This document shows, piece after piece, positions 1 to 36,023 of a stretch of 64,000 nucleotides of DNA. A program made the position numbers and the translations under genes. Position 1 is the stretch's first letter; each line of letters starts with the position of its first letter. Below the pieces are notes generated by a model. That model did no database searches, had not been told where the DNA came from, and saw nothing but the letters and a program-made list of their open reading frames with translations. The stretch comes from Apostichopus japonicus (taxonomy: Eukaryota; Echinodermata; Holothuroidea; Aspidochirotida; Stichopodidae). The stretch lies in NCBI RefSeq assembly GCF_037975245.1, contig NC_092568.1:8567001-8631000 (forward strand), given 5' to 3'.

Positions 1-2284
1 TTATAACTGACATGTCCTATACCCACCATATCATAACTGATTGCCTTCACCATCATGGCACGTGTACATTAAACCACCTTAGTAGTTTAGATTTTGAGCT
101 AGAAGAGGTGAGAGTTTAACATCGTATACTTCCCAACCCATCTGCCAGCTCTCGCTGCGGAATGTAACTGTTTCACGAATGAATGTTTAACACGCCCTTA
201 AATCACCTTCAATCCTCCTGATTTTTAGACCATCAGTAGTTGTTTTTTCATCGTTTTCAACTTTCAAAGCATGGAAAAAAACCATAATGATGATGACAGA
301 CAAAATGCCATCCAAAAATACGTCGCTTCCTGCTGTTGGTGGTCCATTTACTACATTTTCTCGACAATGGTTAACTATTCAAGCGGATGTATAGGCCTGT
401 ACTACACTGTACTATAATCGTGGTAGCGTACCTATGTATCGCCATACAATGAACAGTTGTTGCCCTCCAATTAAAGTGATCAATATATGTATAGTGCCCT
501 TTCTTTCAACTATTAACCTTGAAATTCGTAACTAATTTGAGCACATTTATTTAGGCCATTGTATGTTAAATTAAATACTGTATTAACTGAAAGAAACATC
601 ATTTAAACATGAATTATTTCCCCCCTTTCATGCACTTCCGCAGTAAATCAATGAATGTTGACTCCGCTCCACCAACCCCACCCCAACACCGCCAGGCTGA
701 TCAACCATAACCAAATTCCAGTAAAATAAATTTAAAGCAATCCTCGTTTCTATTCATAAGACTATATATACATACGAGCCACTCAATATATACTGGAATC
801 ATGCCTTGCATACCTTAATAAGCCTGACATATAGACCTACGTATGTTCTAATTCTTGACATCTTTTTTTTAACTATATACCTTAATTTCTCGTGACGTAA
901 TTATATATGCCTATATATGTTGGTATTGTACTCACTGCTTAACATCAAGGGTAATTGAATCCTAAATGAGTTAATAAATAAATTTTATTATGTAATAGCG
1001 CCTTTGATCATGCTTTGTGGAATTGTTGCGCTCTATAAAATACATTATATTATATTTTTTAATATATAATCGACCCGTAAAGTTTTCCAATTATGGAATA
1101 ATTTTTTTGTCTAAGTAACCTAGATCAGAGTTATTATAAATGGTTTTGTGCATTGACGATGTTGATTGCAATTCCTTGTCGCATAAAAGTAATTGGCTAC
1201 AGGATAAAACTTAAATAGAGAGGTTGTCATCGTCCATACAGGTCCGTACTGATATAGTTGATTAACATTCAATTTAACCCCAAAAATGGTTTAATATTCG
1301 AATCATCGGACTTTCTATTATTGGTTATAGGGAATTCCCCTTCATGCACCCCCCCCCCCCTTTTTCAGTTTAATCCCGCTTTTACCAAAGGTTTCCAGTG
1401 AAAAGAGAACTTTGTGTACTTGCCACACTATGGTTACACTAATACCATAAACTCGTCCATATTACAAAGATATTGGCCTACATATAAAAGATAATATCTA
1501 CATACTTTCTTTATTTCATTGATATAAAACAATAGAATTGAAGCTATAATTTCAAATTTATGCAAATGAAAGTAAGAATACATTACATTAAATTTGTGCA
1601 CACAAAATCATATGTATTGAGAATTTATCATCTTCTTTATAAGTCACTCGTTATATAGAATGTTTAAATAAACAACAGTATCCCCTAACAGATATAATAA
1701 CTCACGTCAACAGACTTTCTGCAAGTTAGGTTTGTGGGATTTCCCCATCCTTAGTCCTGCATTGTACTAAACGATTAATAACTCGCTACTTAACGATTAT
1801 AATGGTTTTGGCTCCAAATTTTAGCAGGTTAACCGCCCCCCCCCCCGCCCCCAAATAGACTCTGTTGGAGTCTGTGTTTTCAAGGTATTTGATAACGTTA
1901 GTATAGACAGTTAATATAACGCAGCGTTAATATAGACAGTTAAATAACTCAGTTTGGATACCTACTCTTATAGTGCGTGCATGGGAGTAACTTGAAATGC
2001 CTGTTGAAAGCTGAGCATTGGTAACCATTATTTCACTGCAGTCTAGCATCTTTGGGGACAATAACTGAGGGCAACCAAACTTTAGTGCAGCTCGTATACC
2101 TTTAAATTGTGTGGAAAGGTTGATTATATGTGTCATTATACCCCCATAACAAACTTGTCGATGTTAGCTGCACTTTCTTGTCGATAAACTGAATTATCCT
2201 TTCAGAGGGCTTTACATATCATCTCTGAAATATTTGTTACTTTACACGGACGGAGATAATCCTCTTCCTAGGTGGATCCAGGAT
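1..2284. other. No gene recognised; AT-rich intergenic DNA
   Basis: No reading frame in this stretch resembles a protein family on either strand, and no exon-like segment with convincing splice sites was found. It holds short homopolymer runs, including a C-run near 1350-1360 and another near 1838-1850, and otherwise ordinary AT-rich DNA. The nearest gene is vsx, whose stop codon lies about 4 kb to the right. Confidence 0.6.
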
Positions 2285-2288
2285 TTAA

Positions 2289-2604
2289 AGGGTGTGAAGA
2301 CTCGCGCAAAAGAAACGTCTAATGCCGGTAATCTGATCTAGTTTCGAATGAGGTGTAACAGCTTGCTACCTTCGGTAATTAGACACTAGTGTACAGTCAG
2401 TACATACAGCTGCGGTCAATACCCACAGCACAGTGTACAAACGATAAAGCAATGGACATCTCAGGTCCAGCTAAAGATAACAAGGCAACACGTTTCATTA
2501 CTGTCTGCATTTTGTAGCGACAAGAAGAAAACTTCACTTGCAAGCAACGGAAAGTTAACTTTTTCAGAGCGCGGCACGCGGTTTGGGGCGAGTCTTCAAT
2601 GCCT
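2289..2604 (-). mobile_element. TTAA-flanked MITE, copy 1
   Basis: A 316-bp non-coding element is bounded by TTAA on both sides (2285-2288 and 2605-2608). The left end begins AGGGTGTGAAGACTCGCGC. The right end, read on the other strand, begins AGGCATTGAAGACTCGCCCC, so the ends form imperfect inverted repeats sharing TGAAGACTCGC. The whole element is homologous, in opposite orientation, to 53460-53816, and its left part matches 51745-51870. It lacks about 41 bp that the other two copies have. TTAA target duplication with short inverted repeats and no coding capacity fits a piggyBac-type or other TTAA-specific MITE; the superfamily is inferred. Confidence 0.8.
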
Positions 2605-2608
2605 TTAA

Positions 2609-5600
2609 TTAAGGAAAAGGGGGTGTGGACATCCGGATCTTGGGGTCCTCCTCCAGAAAAAAGACACATTTGGATGTGAAATGGTGCATTCTGGTCTATA
2701 ACAAGATTTACACTGTACACGCGGTGTTGTGCCAATAAACTTCTCTTTTGTGTGTGTATGAGAATGAAAATGAAAAGGAACGAGAACATTGGTAAATGTT
2801 CTTCGTCGATCAAGAAAGAGATATGAAAGAGAAATGTGGATGGAAAATGTGGAACACTTCATACACCCACCCCCTCTCCCCAACCCTCTCTTCCCTCACT
2901 CTGCATATTCATATTCTCAACGTTGCCAACGAAATATTCGAGCACGTCCCTAGCAATAAAAGGAGTTTCCTTTGTCGCATTCAGTAAATTTGATTTACTA
3001 TTCGCTACTAAAACCCCATAACAATCTAACATATTCATGCTTGACTCGTCTAAGTGTTATTTCAACAATGATTTGCTTTTTACTTATGATTAATACCGAT
3101 ATGAGTAAATATTGCATTGGTGAAAAAAATTGTTAGAAGAGACGTTCACCTGGTGAACAAGATCGATGGTGTCATATCTTATTCAGTTATAACCTTCTGT
3201 GAAATTTATTTAAAACAACAGTATTATGTGAAAGTGAAAATATTATGGTAGTAGAGTTTGTATCAAATTATAAAGTTGTCAGTAATTGAAGACCGAATCC
3301 CTTAAATATTGTAAAACTGGGTAGAATATTTGATATCTCTTAGCTGTATCAAAGCTGTTACCACAACTAGACATAGTTACGTTAACTTCAAAGTATTCAT
3401 TCCCCTACCCAAACTGTTATATATCAGTGATTTCATACGATCTTAGCATAATAATGTCATGCATAATTCCAGCGTTTCCGTAGAAAAAGTTGATGATTTT
3501 CTTCCCTTCACGACAAATCGAAACCGTAGGCGTGGGAACGGGGGTGGGATGGGGTTAAGAGGGTAGGCGGGGGGGGGGGTAGCCACCTTCGTTTTCAAAG
3601 TTTGGGAGGGTGCAGGATTATACCGTATATCATTCGGCTGTACCCTTTGTATTAGCAATAGGATATTGCAGACAACATCATATATTTTTTAAGTCGAAAT
3701 TTTGACGTGAATAGTATATAAAGAAGTTTTACCCCTGATCGACCTCGCGAGGTCCTGCGGGGGATAATAGATTTGTTATCAAAGAAGAGACAACATTTTG
3801 TCTTTGTTGAAAATGTCAAATAGAGATTAAACAATGAAATTTCGTACAATTTCCAAGAAGTATAAATTTGACATAAATTGATTGAAATTTACATTATCCT
3901 ATCTGGGCCAACAGTAGTATCTACAAATCAAATTCCTTCCCTCGAGCGGCCACCGGTTTTTTTCTGCCCGTAACTTCTTGATAACTTCCCGCGGCACCAC
4001 TTATCACTGACACCTATTGATTTATACTTATACTATTATAACGAATGCATGTAGTTCATTATCGTTAATAAAGGCTTGCAAGCACAAACTGACTTTCTCG
4101 CGGTCGATTTTATTTTGATAGAAAAGTAAAATAGTTTCTAATTACCAGTTTATCTAATTAAAGGTTCGTGACATTTTATAATTTTAAGTTTTAACCCAGT
4201 TTTTAATTTCCGTAAAATTGATATGACTTTAACAAAACGAATATTAAATAGATAATTTTATTTTGTAATCAAATTTAAAAAAAAGAGATACAATATAGTT
4301 GAAAAAGAAAGAGGCATTTCGTAAGTTTTTTTTATGCGTGTTTTAAATTTATTTCAAAATTTGCCATTTCGAAGGACAGAGATCAACACAGAGTAAAATG
4401 ACAATCTAATACTTCTGTATATTTACAAATTAAAACTAAGAATTACACCATAACATTTATAAATCATTTACATAACTTTCATCTTTACAGATCTAAACTT
4501 AATTAGGACAAATGTAAATGTATTCGTTTCCGTTTTAAAGAAATAAATTGGATAAAAACTGAGCTATGAGTTTGATGGCAATTTGTTTTTTAATCCTTGT
4601 TTATACAAGGACGAAATACCATCATAAATAGTAAATGTGTTCTTTTTGTAAAAACTATTATGGTTTTGTTTCTCAAAAGTAAAATTCTTCAAGATTATTC
4701 TCCCAGATTTTGTTATTATCTCAAACTACCACATTTAAATTTTTTTCTGAAAATATAATTTTATAGACAGATTTCATCCTTCCTCGATTCACCATTTCGC
4801 TTATAGGAAATGATGAGATATCGATTATGATAATAAGCGTAATACAAAGGTTTCTGCACAATTTTTGTCATCGCCATGAACTCATTTCCTAAGTAAAAGT
4901 GAAACATTAAGATTTGAACCTTTTATCTTTATCAACAATAACGAGCGCTTCATTTTTTTACAAATATCATCATAAACGAAGCAAAACTAAATAAAACACA
5001 ATCAAGGTTAAATATCAAGTGATATATCAAATTCAATTCCAAGAAATTGATATAATGGCATAACAATATGTATAATGTATTCAATGGGAACGGAAACTGG
5101 TAATGCGTTGTTTATTTTATGTAAAAAAAACAAACACAAAATCACAATGTATTCATTTCTATGACGTGAATTTTGAGATGAATATAACTAGTTGAGCTAT
5201 ATTTTATATGTTCATCTTCCAAGCTTAATTTGATTCTGTTATATCGTAGGCTTATTACTTCATCCGTTTCTTGTAACCGCCTGGCTATTTTTGTACAAGA
5301 TAGTCATAAATTGTAATTATATTTGATAACGTTAGGTTTTTATAACTTTTTGCATTTTTTCTTTTTCTCATATATTTCAATCAAATTCAACTGGCCAATA
5401 CTCTTGAAATGCATTTGTTATGGCCCAGTTGATATTTCAGGTTATAAATATTCATAGGACTATCATTTGCCCCGCCTCTTTTGTCAAAAGAAACTAAAAT
5501 TATTCTTTTAAACTTTATATGACTAATCTCATAGTTTAGAGAACTGTTGATTAACTTATTAAGATCGGCAAGATTGAAAAATTGATTTTCAATCAATAAC

Positions 5601-6458
5601 TTATAGTATTTTAATATGAAGCATACAAATACAACCAACTAAAAACAGAAATGATGTAAAGATATTTTTGCAAACTTTTCAGGAAGGCCATCTTATTACT
5701 CCAAAGCGATGAGATTGGCATGACATTACATAACATATAGATACAGTTATTTTATTGGTAAGGTATTAAATAATCTTGAATAAAAGTATGGCTGCATATA
5801 GAATACAAAACATTTCACACCTTCTGTCAACAAATACAGTGCTCTAGAACACATCTTGGGAGAGAATGAAACGGGAAGAAATAACCAGAAAGAGAGGGGG
5901 GTGGGGGAGAAGATTGTTAAGAAAGTTTGGGGACTCAAACTAAGAGGTATAGTGAGGTATAGTTGTTGGCAATGATTTTTTTTTTCCTTCTGTGCACTGT
6001 TATTTAACCCGTAACGGTATAATATCCACCCTTGATATTAAACAAGGATTCGGCTGGACTAGAGTAAAGGGAGATGTAACCAGGCCTGACTAGAGGAGAC
6101 GATCGGAGGGGGTCATACAGCCCCGGCCCGGGCAAAAAATGGATTTTTAGGTGGGTGGAGAAATATGGAATATATGATAATGTATTCTCATAATATGATG
6201 AGTGGAAAAAACTGACTTGATACCTAATTGTTCACGTGGCCCGATCTGCGGCACCCGTCGCTGTTAAGTTTACATCGTTACAAGTACATGCACGTTTTCT
6301 TGCATATATATATATATATATATATATAGTGTGATATCGGTGTATCAAAGATCCATGTGTCATGGAATCAAGATATTTACAATCACAATTGAAATCTTCG
6401 AAGTGCCAAAAAAGTTCTCTGTAGCAGCAGCGTTGTACACTGACAAACTCAGTTCTTT
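2609..6458. other. Intergenic DNA and 3' flank of vsx
   Basis: No gene is recognised. The right end should contain the 3' UTR of the minus-strand vsx gene. A minus-strand AATAAA (plus-strand TTTATT) at 5751-5756, about 700 nt past the stop codon, is one possible polyadenylation signal among several AT-rich candidates. Open frames here, including one overlapping the MITE, show no family resemblance. Confidence 0.45.
6303..6328. repeat. (AT)n microsatellite
   Basis: A run of AT dinucleotides about 26 bp long lies just downstream of the vsx stop codon, probably in the 3' UTR. Confidence 0.85.
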
Positions 6459-29182
<22,724 letters not shown>

Positions 29183-29640
29183 TGTTAATACCGATGGAGA
29201 TCAAAGTTCTTTCTTCTTAAAAATAGATACAACACAATATAATCCAACACCGAAAATTAAACAGCAACTTTTACTGTGTATTTATTACACGAGGAATTAA
29301 TTTAATGTGTTTTGTAAAACATCTCCAAAAGTATATTTCTCAGAAAACTTTGAATTTTAACTGACTTATTTTCTATATTGAAAATGAATCCTTCGAAGAA
29401 GAAAAAAAAATCAAAGACGAAAAATTGGAAAAAAATATGAAGCCAAAAAGAAACAGTCTTCGTTATAACAATACTAATAATAATAAGAAGAAGAAATCTA
29501 AACGTTGCATTCCAGATGAGCCAAACTTTTATCACTTGTTTTCGATCTCGGCCTTTTAGTCTCTGATGATACTATAGCTAAATGGCTTCTGCAACCATCT
29601 ACTTGCTTACAGCCTCTTCTTGTAATAAATAGGTGGTCCA
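29183..29640 (-). other. vsx: vsx 5' UTR and proximal upstream region
   Basis: The minus-strand sequence upstream of the vsx ATG has an in-frame TGA 21 nt before the start. No TATA box or transcription start can be fixed. An upstream UTR intron is possible. Confidence 0.5.
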
Positions 29641-29890
29641 GGACGATACGACCTCACTCAGAGCAACAATTAGCCATTTTGCTGTTTTCCCCCCCTTCTC
29701 CTTCTTCTATATTATGATCCTTGACTTCCTGCTGGGTTCACTTCAAAGACCGATTGATGCGCCACGCCCTTACTTCTTTGACTTCCAATGATTGACAGTT
29801 GTCACTCATCAAAGCCGTGATTGATGGCCCCTATGATATGAATATTCATGTTCATATTGGCTACAATTTCTGCCATTGGCTAATGGGATA
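29640..29890 (-). promoter_or_regulatory. Candidate vsx upstream regulatory segment
   Basis: Between 0.46 and 0.71 kb upstream of the vsx start lies a cluster of recognisable sites: CAATTAG (29667-29673, homeodomain-like), TGATTGACAG (29789-29798, PBX-MEIS composite consensus), TGATTGATGG (29818-29827, PBX-HOX consensus), the palindrome ATGAATATTCAT (29838-29849, POU/octamer-like) and two CCAAT boxes on the minus strand (29856-29860 and 29875-29879). The low repeat content and site density suggest a cis-regulatory element. Function is inferred. Confidence 0.4.
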
Positions 29891-32800
29891 CGGTGAGCGG
29901 TGAATAAACAGAGAGCACACGCCAGCACACGACACGTTTTAGCGGACGAGTGTTGTCAACTATTTTCTTTTTAATCAGATTGATCCAACATAAACTTGTT
30001 AATTGGGCTGATAGTGATTGGATAACGGTGGCAGAGTTGTGGACTTTCTCACTCTGACAGATTTTTGGCCGTTGGCGATTGCAGAACCGTAAAGGAATCA
30101 TTTTTTTTCTTTTTCTGTTTACGGCCCATTGAGAATGTCTAGCTATAATTGTATAGGCATATATGAAGATTGGGGCTGAAATAAGTTACATTAGCCAGGG
30201 GCGAAGATTGCTTTTAAAAGAGGAATTCATTACGATGATTGGCCGATATGACTCAGTCAAGTTAGTTAAACCACGTTTTTTAACATTTTATTTAAATTTC
30301 AAAACTACTTTGGCCACGTTGTAGTTTCTTATATATGCTTTAACAGAAATTCCAATTCAGCGTTAGGTAATCAATTGGGATAAAACTTTTTCAACTTTCG
30401 GATTTTTTTTATCTCTCTCTCTCTGTCTCTTGAAGGGGGTAGTAGGGGTAAGGGTGAGGGGGGGGGGGCAATTCGACTACTTTTGGTTGAATATTTTATG
30501 CATGAGAAATAAAATTGTGGCAAGTGCAGCATCATATATTTATACGATACAGCTCTACACACACATACACATTCTGAAAAAAAAAATAGTGCTTGAAACT
30601 GAATTACATTGGTAGTTTGATCAACAAACACATTGCAAGTTAACCACAAAGCAATTGGCTAAGGCATCAGCTAACTTATTGAATCGAATTCATTTCAAGA
30701 TGGCGACTAAAAAAAACTTAATCAAAAATAAATAAATAAATAAAAAGGCTTAATGATGAGTGCTATTTATTGTTTATTCGAAATTATTTGTAAATGTAAA
30801 TATATTCATATTAATTTCTGGATTTGCAAGCTGGGCACAAATAAAAATATACACCCAAACAAAAGCTTTTGGGACACCAAATATTTGTATTGAATTAAGC
30901 TTTTAACAACCCGCAAATTAAAAATTTAGTCAAATGATTGTAACATAGATCTCTCATGAAAAGGTTTAGGATTATCCAATTATACGTTTGAATATTGCAT
31001 GGCTTTGGTCGATATGACACAAGATTCATAGTCGAACGCGCACAAATACATTTTTAAAGCTTCATTGTACAGTGTTGCCCCCGCCACGATCTTAAGGTAC
31101 GACTATAGGCGAGCTTTAAATGTTTTCTAATATTGGACTCATATTTTAAGAGTGCAAGAAAACCTATAATTTGCTAAACGTTTTCAGAAATATATACTCT
31201 CTGAAGGGTTCTGTCTCGCCTTTTTATTCACAGACATAAAGAGGGAGCGTTTAAATTGAAAATTAAATGTTTGAGAGAGGAATAAAGCAGCGAGGATGAT
31301 ATAGTAAAGTTTCATTTTGAAGTTTTAGCAGTTTGGGGTGGGGGTGGGGGTGGGGGGGGGGGACAGGCAATATACTGATAACTTTTCAATCACTTAAAAA
31401 ATATTCAAAATATCACAAGGAATGATGAAAATATAGAACTTGAAGATACCGTAAGTAATAAAATGTTGCAAATAATGAAAATCGTTTTTTTTTTCCCTCG
31501 TCATTTCATTATCGTTCATCTTTAAATTTGTCTGGACAACGCTACATGGTTTATGAATTTTTCGTTGTTTTATTCACATTACTGTGCCCATTTTTATGTA
31601 TATTTATATTTTTATGTTCTTTATTGTGGTTTATAACCCTGTCTTATATCAATTTTTACTTAAATTGCTGTTGTTATTACATTGAGGTTTTCTTAAGTTT
31701 GGTAATTTTATATTCCAGTTATTGGTTCTTTTGTACAGTGCTCTTGAGCATGTTTTATTTATTGATAACAGCACTTTAATATATGGTATTTATATTATTA
31801 TTTATTTATTATTTGATAGTACGGAGCAAACAAATGGTTGTAACCAGAGATCCTATAGTTGGAATATCCAAATATTTCATGAATTGTTCAGGGGCACTAC
31901 CATGATTTTTCCATCACTAGGAGAGGAAGCTGAGGGGAGGTGTGGTCCCCCTTCCTTGAAAAATTTTGGTAAAATGGAGGGCGCTTCAATGCGAAATGGT
32001 GCCATTTTTTGCAACTTTTGAAACAATGTTGAAGAATTTGCGACAGTTCAGGTTTCAATACATGTTATATATTTATACAATTTTTCTTTATTTATATTTT
32101 GTCATGCAGTGGCTGGATGGGGGTGGGGTAGTGTGTGTGTGTGGGGGGGGGGGGGTGCGTCCCTGGACTTGGTCTGCAGAATAACAAGAAAATACAACCT
32201 AACGAAAAAATACAGCTTTAAAGACTTGAAGCATAAATTTCATATTACCGGTATAAAAAACATTAAACGTGAAGCATAAATTTCATTATAGATTAAAGAT
32301 TAAATAGAGTGACAGTCGGATCATCATCAATTTTTAATCAATCCAATCAATAATCTTCATTTTGTATTGAATTGGCTCATAATTATAATAAAATATAAAT
32401 ACTCACTTAAATGAATTTTTTGTTAAAGTGAGGATGCTATTGCTGCTCTTTTATTTCATTAAAAAAAATACAATAAAAATATAAGAAATAATGCAATTCT
32501 ACGAAATAACGTCAATTTTGCTCCTTGATTGCCGTCAAAATATTTATCAATCGATTAAAGATTTGGTTTCGATATAGTATACCAAATAATTGAAGGTCAA
32601 TCAATATTGGTGTATAGGGTTTGCATTTTAGCGTTTAACCATATCATTTTTTCGAAGTATCGTGCCTTCGAAAGGATGACTTTAGACTAGACATTAATGT
32701 TGACATGTTGCAGGCCTTTGCAATATACACTCATGTGAGATTAAAATTATTTTCTGCAAATTAGTTTAGTTTGTATTACTTTTTAGTACAATTTTTTGGG

Positions 32801-34797
32801 CCAATTGTATAGTATAGTAACATTTTGAGTTTCTTATAATCATTATGATTATTCTTCTTTATTTTGTATCATATACAGCAACAGATCAAACGTGAAGCGA
32901 GGTGAGCACTTACATTATACTGTACATGAAATAACTCATCCGATATAACAAAGCAAAAATGCTTTATGCACAGTATAGTCAAAATTCCTATGCAATTTTG
33001 TATAGATACATTGCAGTATTTTTTTGGGGTAAACATAATCTTATTATTTTGATAAGCATATAATTCATCTCAAACTCAAAATTATGATGTCCAAAATGAT
33101 GTAAACATCGTTTTATCGCCAGATTTACATACCCCTTTTAGTTTATTATTAATATTATTGGTGTTATTTTTGTTGTTGTTGTTATTATTATTATTATTAT
33201 GATTATTAGTGTTGTTGTTATTATTATTGTTATTATCATTATTATTGTTATTATTATTATTATTTTAGTACCGAATATAGCATCTAGCATGATCAAATTC
33301 AGCTTAAAACAGTTTCTCTAAATATGAGTTTCTATATCTTGAAGCCCTCGATACGCCTGCGTGTATAGCCGAATGATGCTTATATGAATTGTTCACATAT
33401 CGTATATATACACATAGGCCATGCATGAACGGTTTATCACTTCTATGTTTGCCTAATATGAAGTTCATCTGCACTTTCAGGTCTACACACTTCTTCCCTC
33501 TGTATATGTTTGCACGCATCAACCTCACTGCAACTTATATAGGGTATCACGCGAAAAGAGATCTATATTAAATAGGATATATATGCTTTTTTTTGCCCTT
33601 TTTTCTCTCTCAATTTGAAATTTCAAGATATGTAACATGTAGAATACCTGTGAAGGTGTAGCATCTACAAACAGATTCTCCCTTCCATAGTGAAATAAAT
33701 TCAATATAACATCAAAGGTAAAAAAAAAAAAATTAAAAAAAACTCCGCCAAGGTTATAAAAAAGTCCTAATTTTTCCCCTCACAAAGCGGTTGTTTTCAT
33801 TGATCAATTTAAAATTTATTTTTTCCCCTTCTTCTCACAGAACAAATTGGGGGGACAAAGACTAGCGCGTTTCATTTTTCACAGGCTAATTGTGCGACAC
33901 TCATCTCGCGTTACAAAACTTACAAGAAGGAATTAATTTACCTTGCACGCACCAATGGTCACATGTTAACATTGGAACAATACCTAATTTGGAAAACGCT
34001 TAACCAGATGGAACAATTAAATCACGTATCTCACCTTCTATCATTTTCTCTCTCTCTATTAGTCTCTTTTTAATATTTTTTTTTAAAATTTTATACTTTC
34101 ATGTTATATGGGAGAAATTTGAAAGAGTTTGCCATATTTTGATTAGCTGCGCCTTACATATTTGGGTGGATTCTCTTCGTGAAAAAAAAGAAGTTTAATT
34201 GGGTAATTAATCCAAGTTCACTGTGAGATGGTGAAGAGAGGCATTGTAAGTGTATCAAACAAAATTGTGCATTTATACAGAGAACGTTTAATAGAGTAAA
34301 GAGGAAACAAAAAATGCGTGAGATGAATGTAAAACGTAAGGCTCAATACTATAGATGCTCACTGGCCTTCGTTAAAAAGCATGTTTTTCTTTTCGTTTTT
34401 CGTATAGGTTAAATGGAAAAGTTAATCAAGTATGAACATGATATCCCAAGACATTATGCCAAAAAATATAGCAAACCAAATATAAGTTAATTTTAGGGAC
34501 AAAATATGTAATTTACGACAAAACTTTATATAGGCCAGTTCGCAATCGGTTGAAGGTAGGCTTATATTTCTTTTTCACAAAAGACTTTTTTTTTGTTTTT
34601 TGTGATATATATAGAGAGAGAGAGAACGAAAGTTGTTATTGGGGATGAAACTATAGGACTTAATTGATGGTTTCCTACACATGTGGCGACGTATTTAGAC
34701 CAACTTCTTATAATCTGTTTTGTTAGTACTCTAACATTTAAAAATAAAATAAAACTGTTAGCAAACTGCTTATCCACTAGAGAGCCTGTGTAGGAGA
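29891..34797. other. Intergenic, no gene recognised
   Basis: No exon or protein family recognised on either strand. A T-rich forward frame at 31528-31779 and several other open frames are compositional. The stretch contains G-runs (31.34 and 32.13 kb) and an ATT/GTT-rich tract (33.15-33.27 kb). Confidence 0.6.
33150..33268 (+). repeat. (ATT/GTT)n trinucleotide tract
   Basis: About 120 bp made mostly of TTA/TTG triplets. Low complexity. Confidence 0.8.
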
Positions 34798-34909
34798 ATG
34801 TGTAAAAGTAAGTTGGCCTGACGTTTCGATCCTAGCAGGATCTTCTTCAAAGGCTAAAATTTAGCCTTTGAAGAAGATCCTGCTATAGGATCGAAACGTC
34901 AGGCCAAAC
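34798..34909. mobile_element. ~60-bp dispersed repeat, head-to-head inverted pair (copy B)
   Basis: Left arm 34812-34858 and right arm 34860-34909 are reverse complements separated by one base. The right arm has an extra TA in the GATCC loop and an extra A near its end. The flank TGTGTAAAAGTAA at 34799-34811 matches the other copies; it is absent on the far side of the right arm. No clear target-site duplication is seen. The structure would form a near-perfect 47-bp cruciform or RNA hairpin. Confidence 0.8.
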
Positions 34910-36023
34910 TCTAAACTTTCGTAATAAAGGAGGAAAGAATATGGGTACAAACGACAAAGGTTTGTCAATGCCAAAGGCCCAATATACCTGCAGCAATAGC
35001 ATCAAATTTTTAAAGGACACTTTATTCTTATATTATATTGGTTTGCAACTGACCTTATTCTGTTTCTCCGATAACACGCGTTATACTTCCTGATGTAAAG
35101 AAAAATTGCATTGCGTCACGTGGTTGGAGCCTGAAAAATACTGTACAGTATGGAGTGAATTGCACGTGAATTGCACGCTGATACGAAAACAGTTCAACAC
35201 GTTTTCGCGAAGTTCGACACTTTGTTATCATTCTGTACACAAAATGGGCATATAGGCTTTAGTCCAACTCTCTGAACAACCATTACAGTTTTCTTAAAAA
35301 TCATAGATAGGTTAAAATACGATCCAAAAACATGGGATACAGAATGTAAACCAAGCGTAACGTTAACCCTGCAACTTACCTATAGTGTACCTGTCATGAA
35401 GTGTTCCCGCCATTTCTGGCATACTTACAGCAATAACGTCTGGTTTTGCTCTTTCATACATCATATATGTTCACTTGTTTGAGCGTTCTGAAAGCGTATA
35501 CTGCTTATAGATCTGTACATATTATTAGACATTCCCACTGATTCGCAATATTTGTTACACTATTATGTAGTTTCAAGATTAATATGTGTGTATAACAACG
35601 GTACTACACGTTTTCATTCCATTCGCTGCGATTTGACCTCGGGTTACGTAGGCCCCGAATGACCGACCGACTGACACGCAATAGTTATAGGTGCGGTCAA
35701 GCTGTTGTAGGCACATACATATTTCATCAAGTCTCTTTATAAACTTCATTACTTTAAATGTTCTAGTTTCATACCAAGTATTTTTCACTCGGTCTTTTTA
35801 TGTAAATTAATTAATTAATTAATTAATCAGATTCCAAAGGTTTCGTTCAAGTTAATAAGAGCATATTGGCTTACATTCAAGTCTGCATACTCGGTACTCA
35901 TATTCTAGCTTTCATATTCTAGATTTGTACTCCAAGCGGTACTCGTATTCACGTGGCATTGTGACTAGTCGTATATGTAAGGAATTATTGAAAACTAAAG
36001 TCGGCTGATACTTATCCTCGCAG
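34910..36023. other. Intergenic, no gene recognised
   Basis: No coding region recognised. An (AATT)n run lies at 35806-35827. From about 35882 degenerate GGTACTC words foreshadow the minisatellite to the right. Confidence 0.6.

Noticed and set aside
2397-2813. 138-codon minus-strand frame
   Set aside because: Overlaps the TTAA MITE and its flank; homologous copies elsewhere do not keep the frame.
31528-31779. Hydrophobic 83-residue frame that looks like a membrane protein
   Set aside because: Composition follows T-rich DNA, it starts at a non-ATG codon, and shows no family resemblance.
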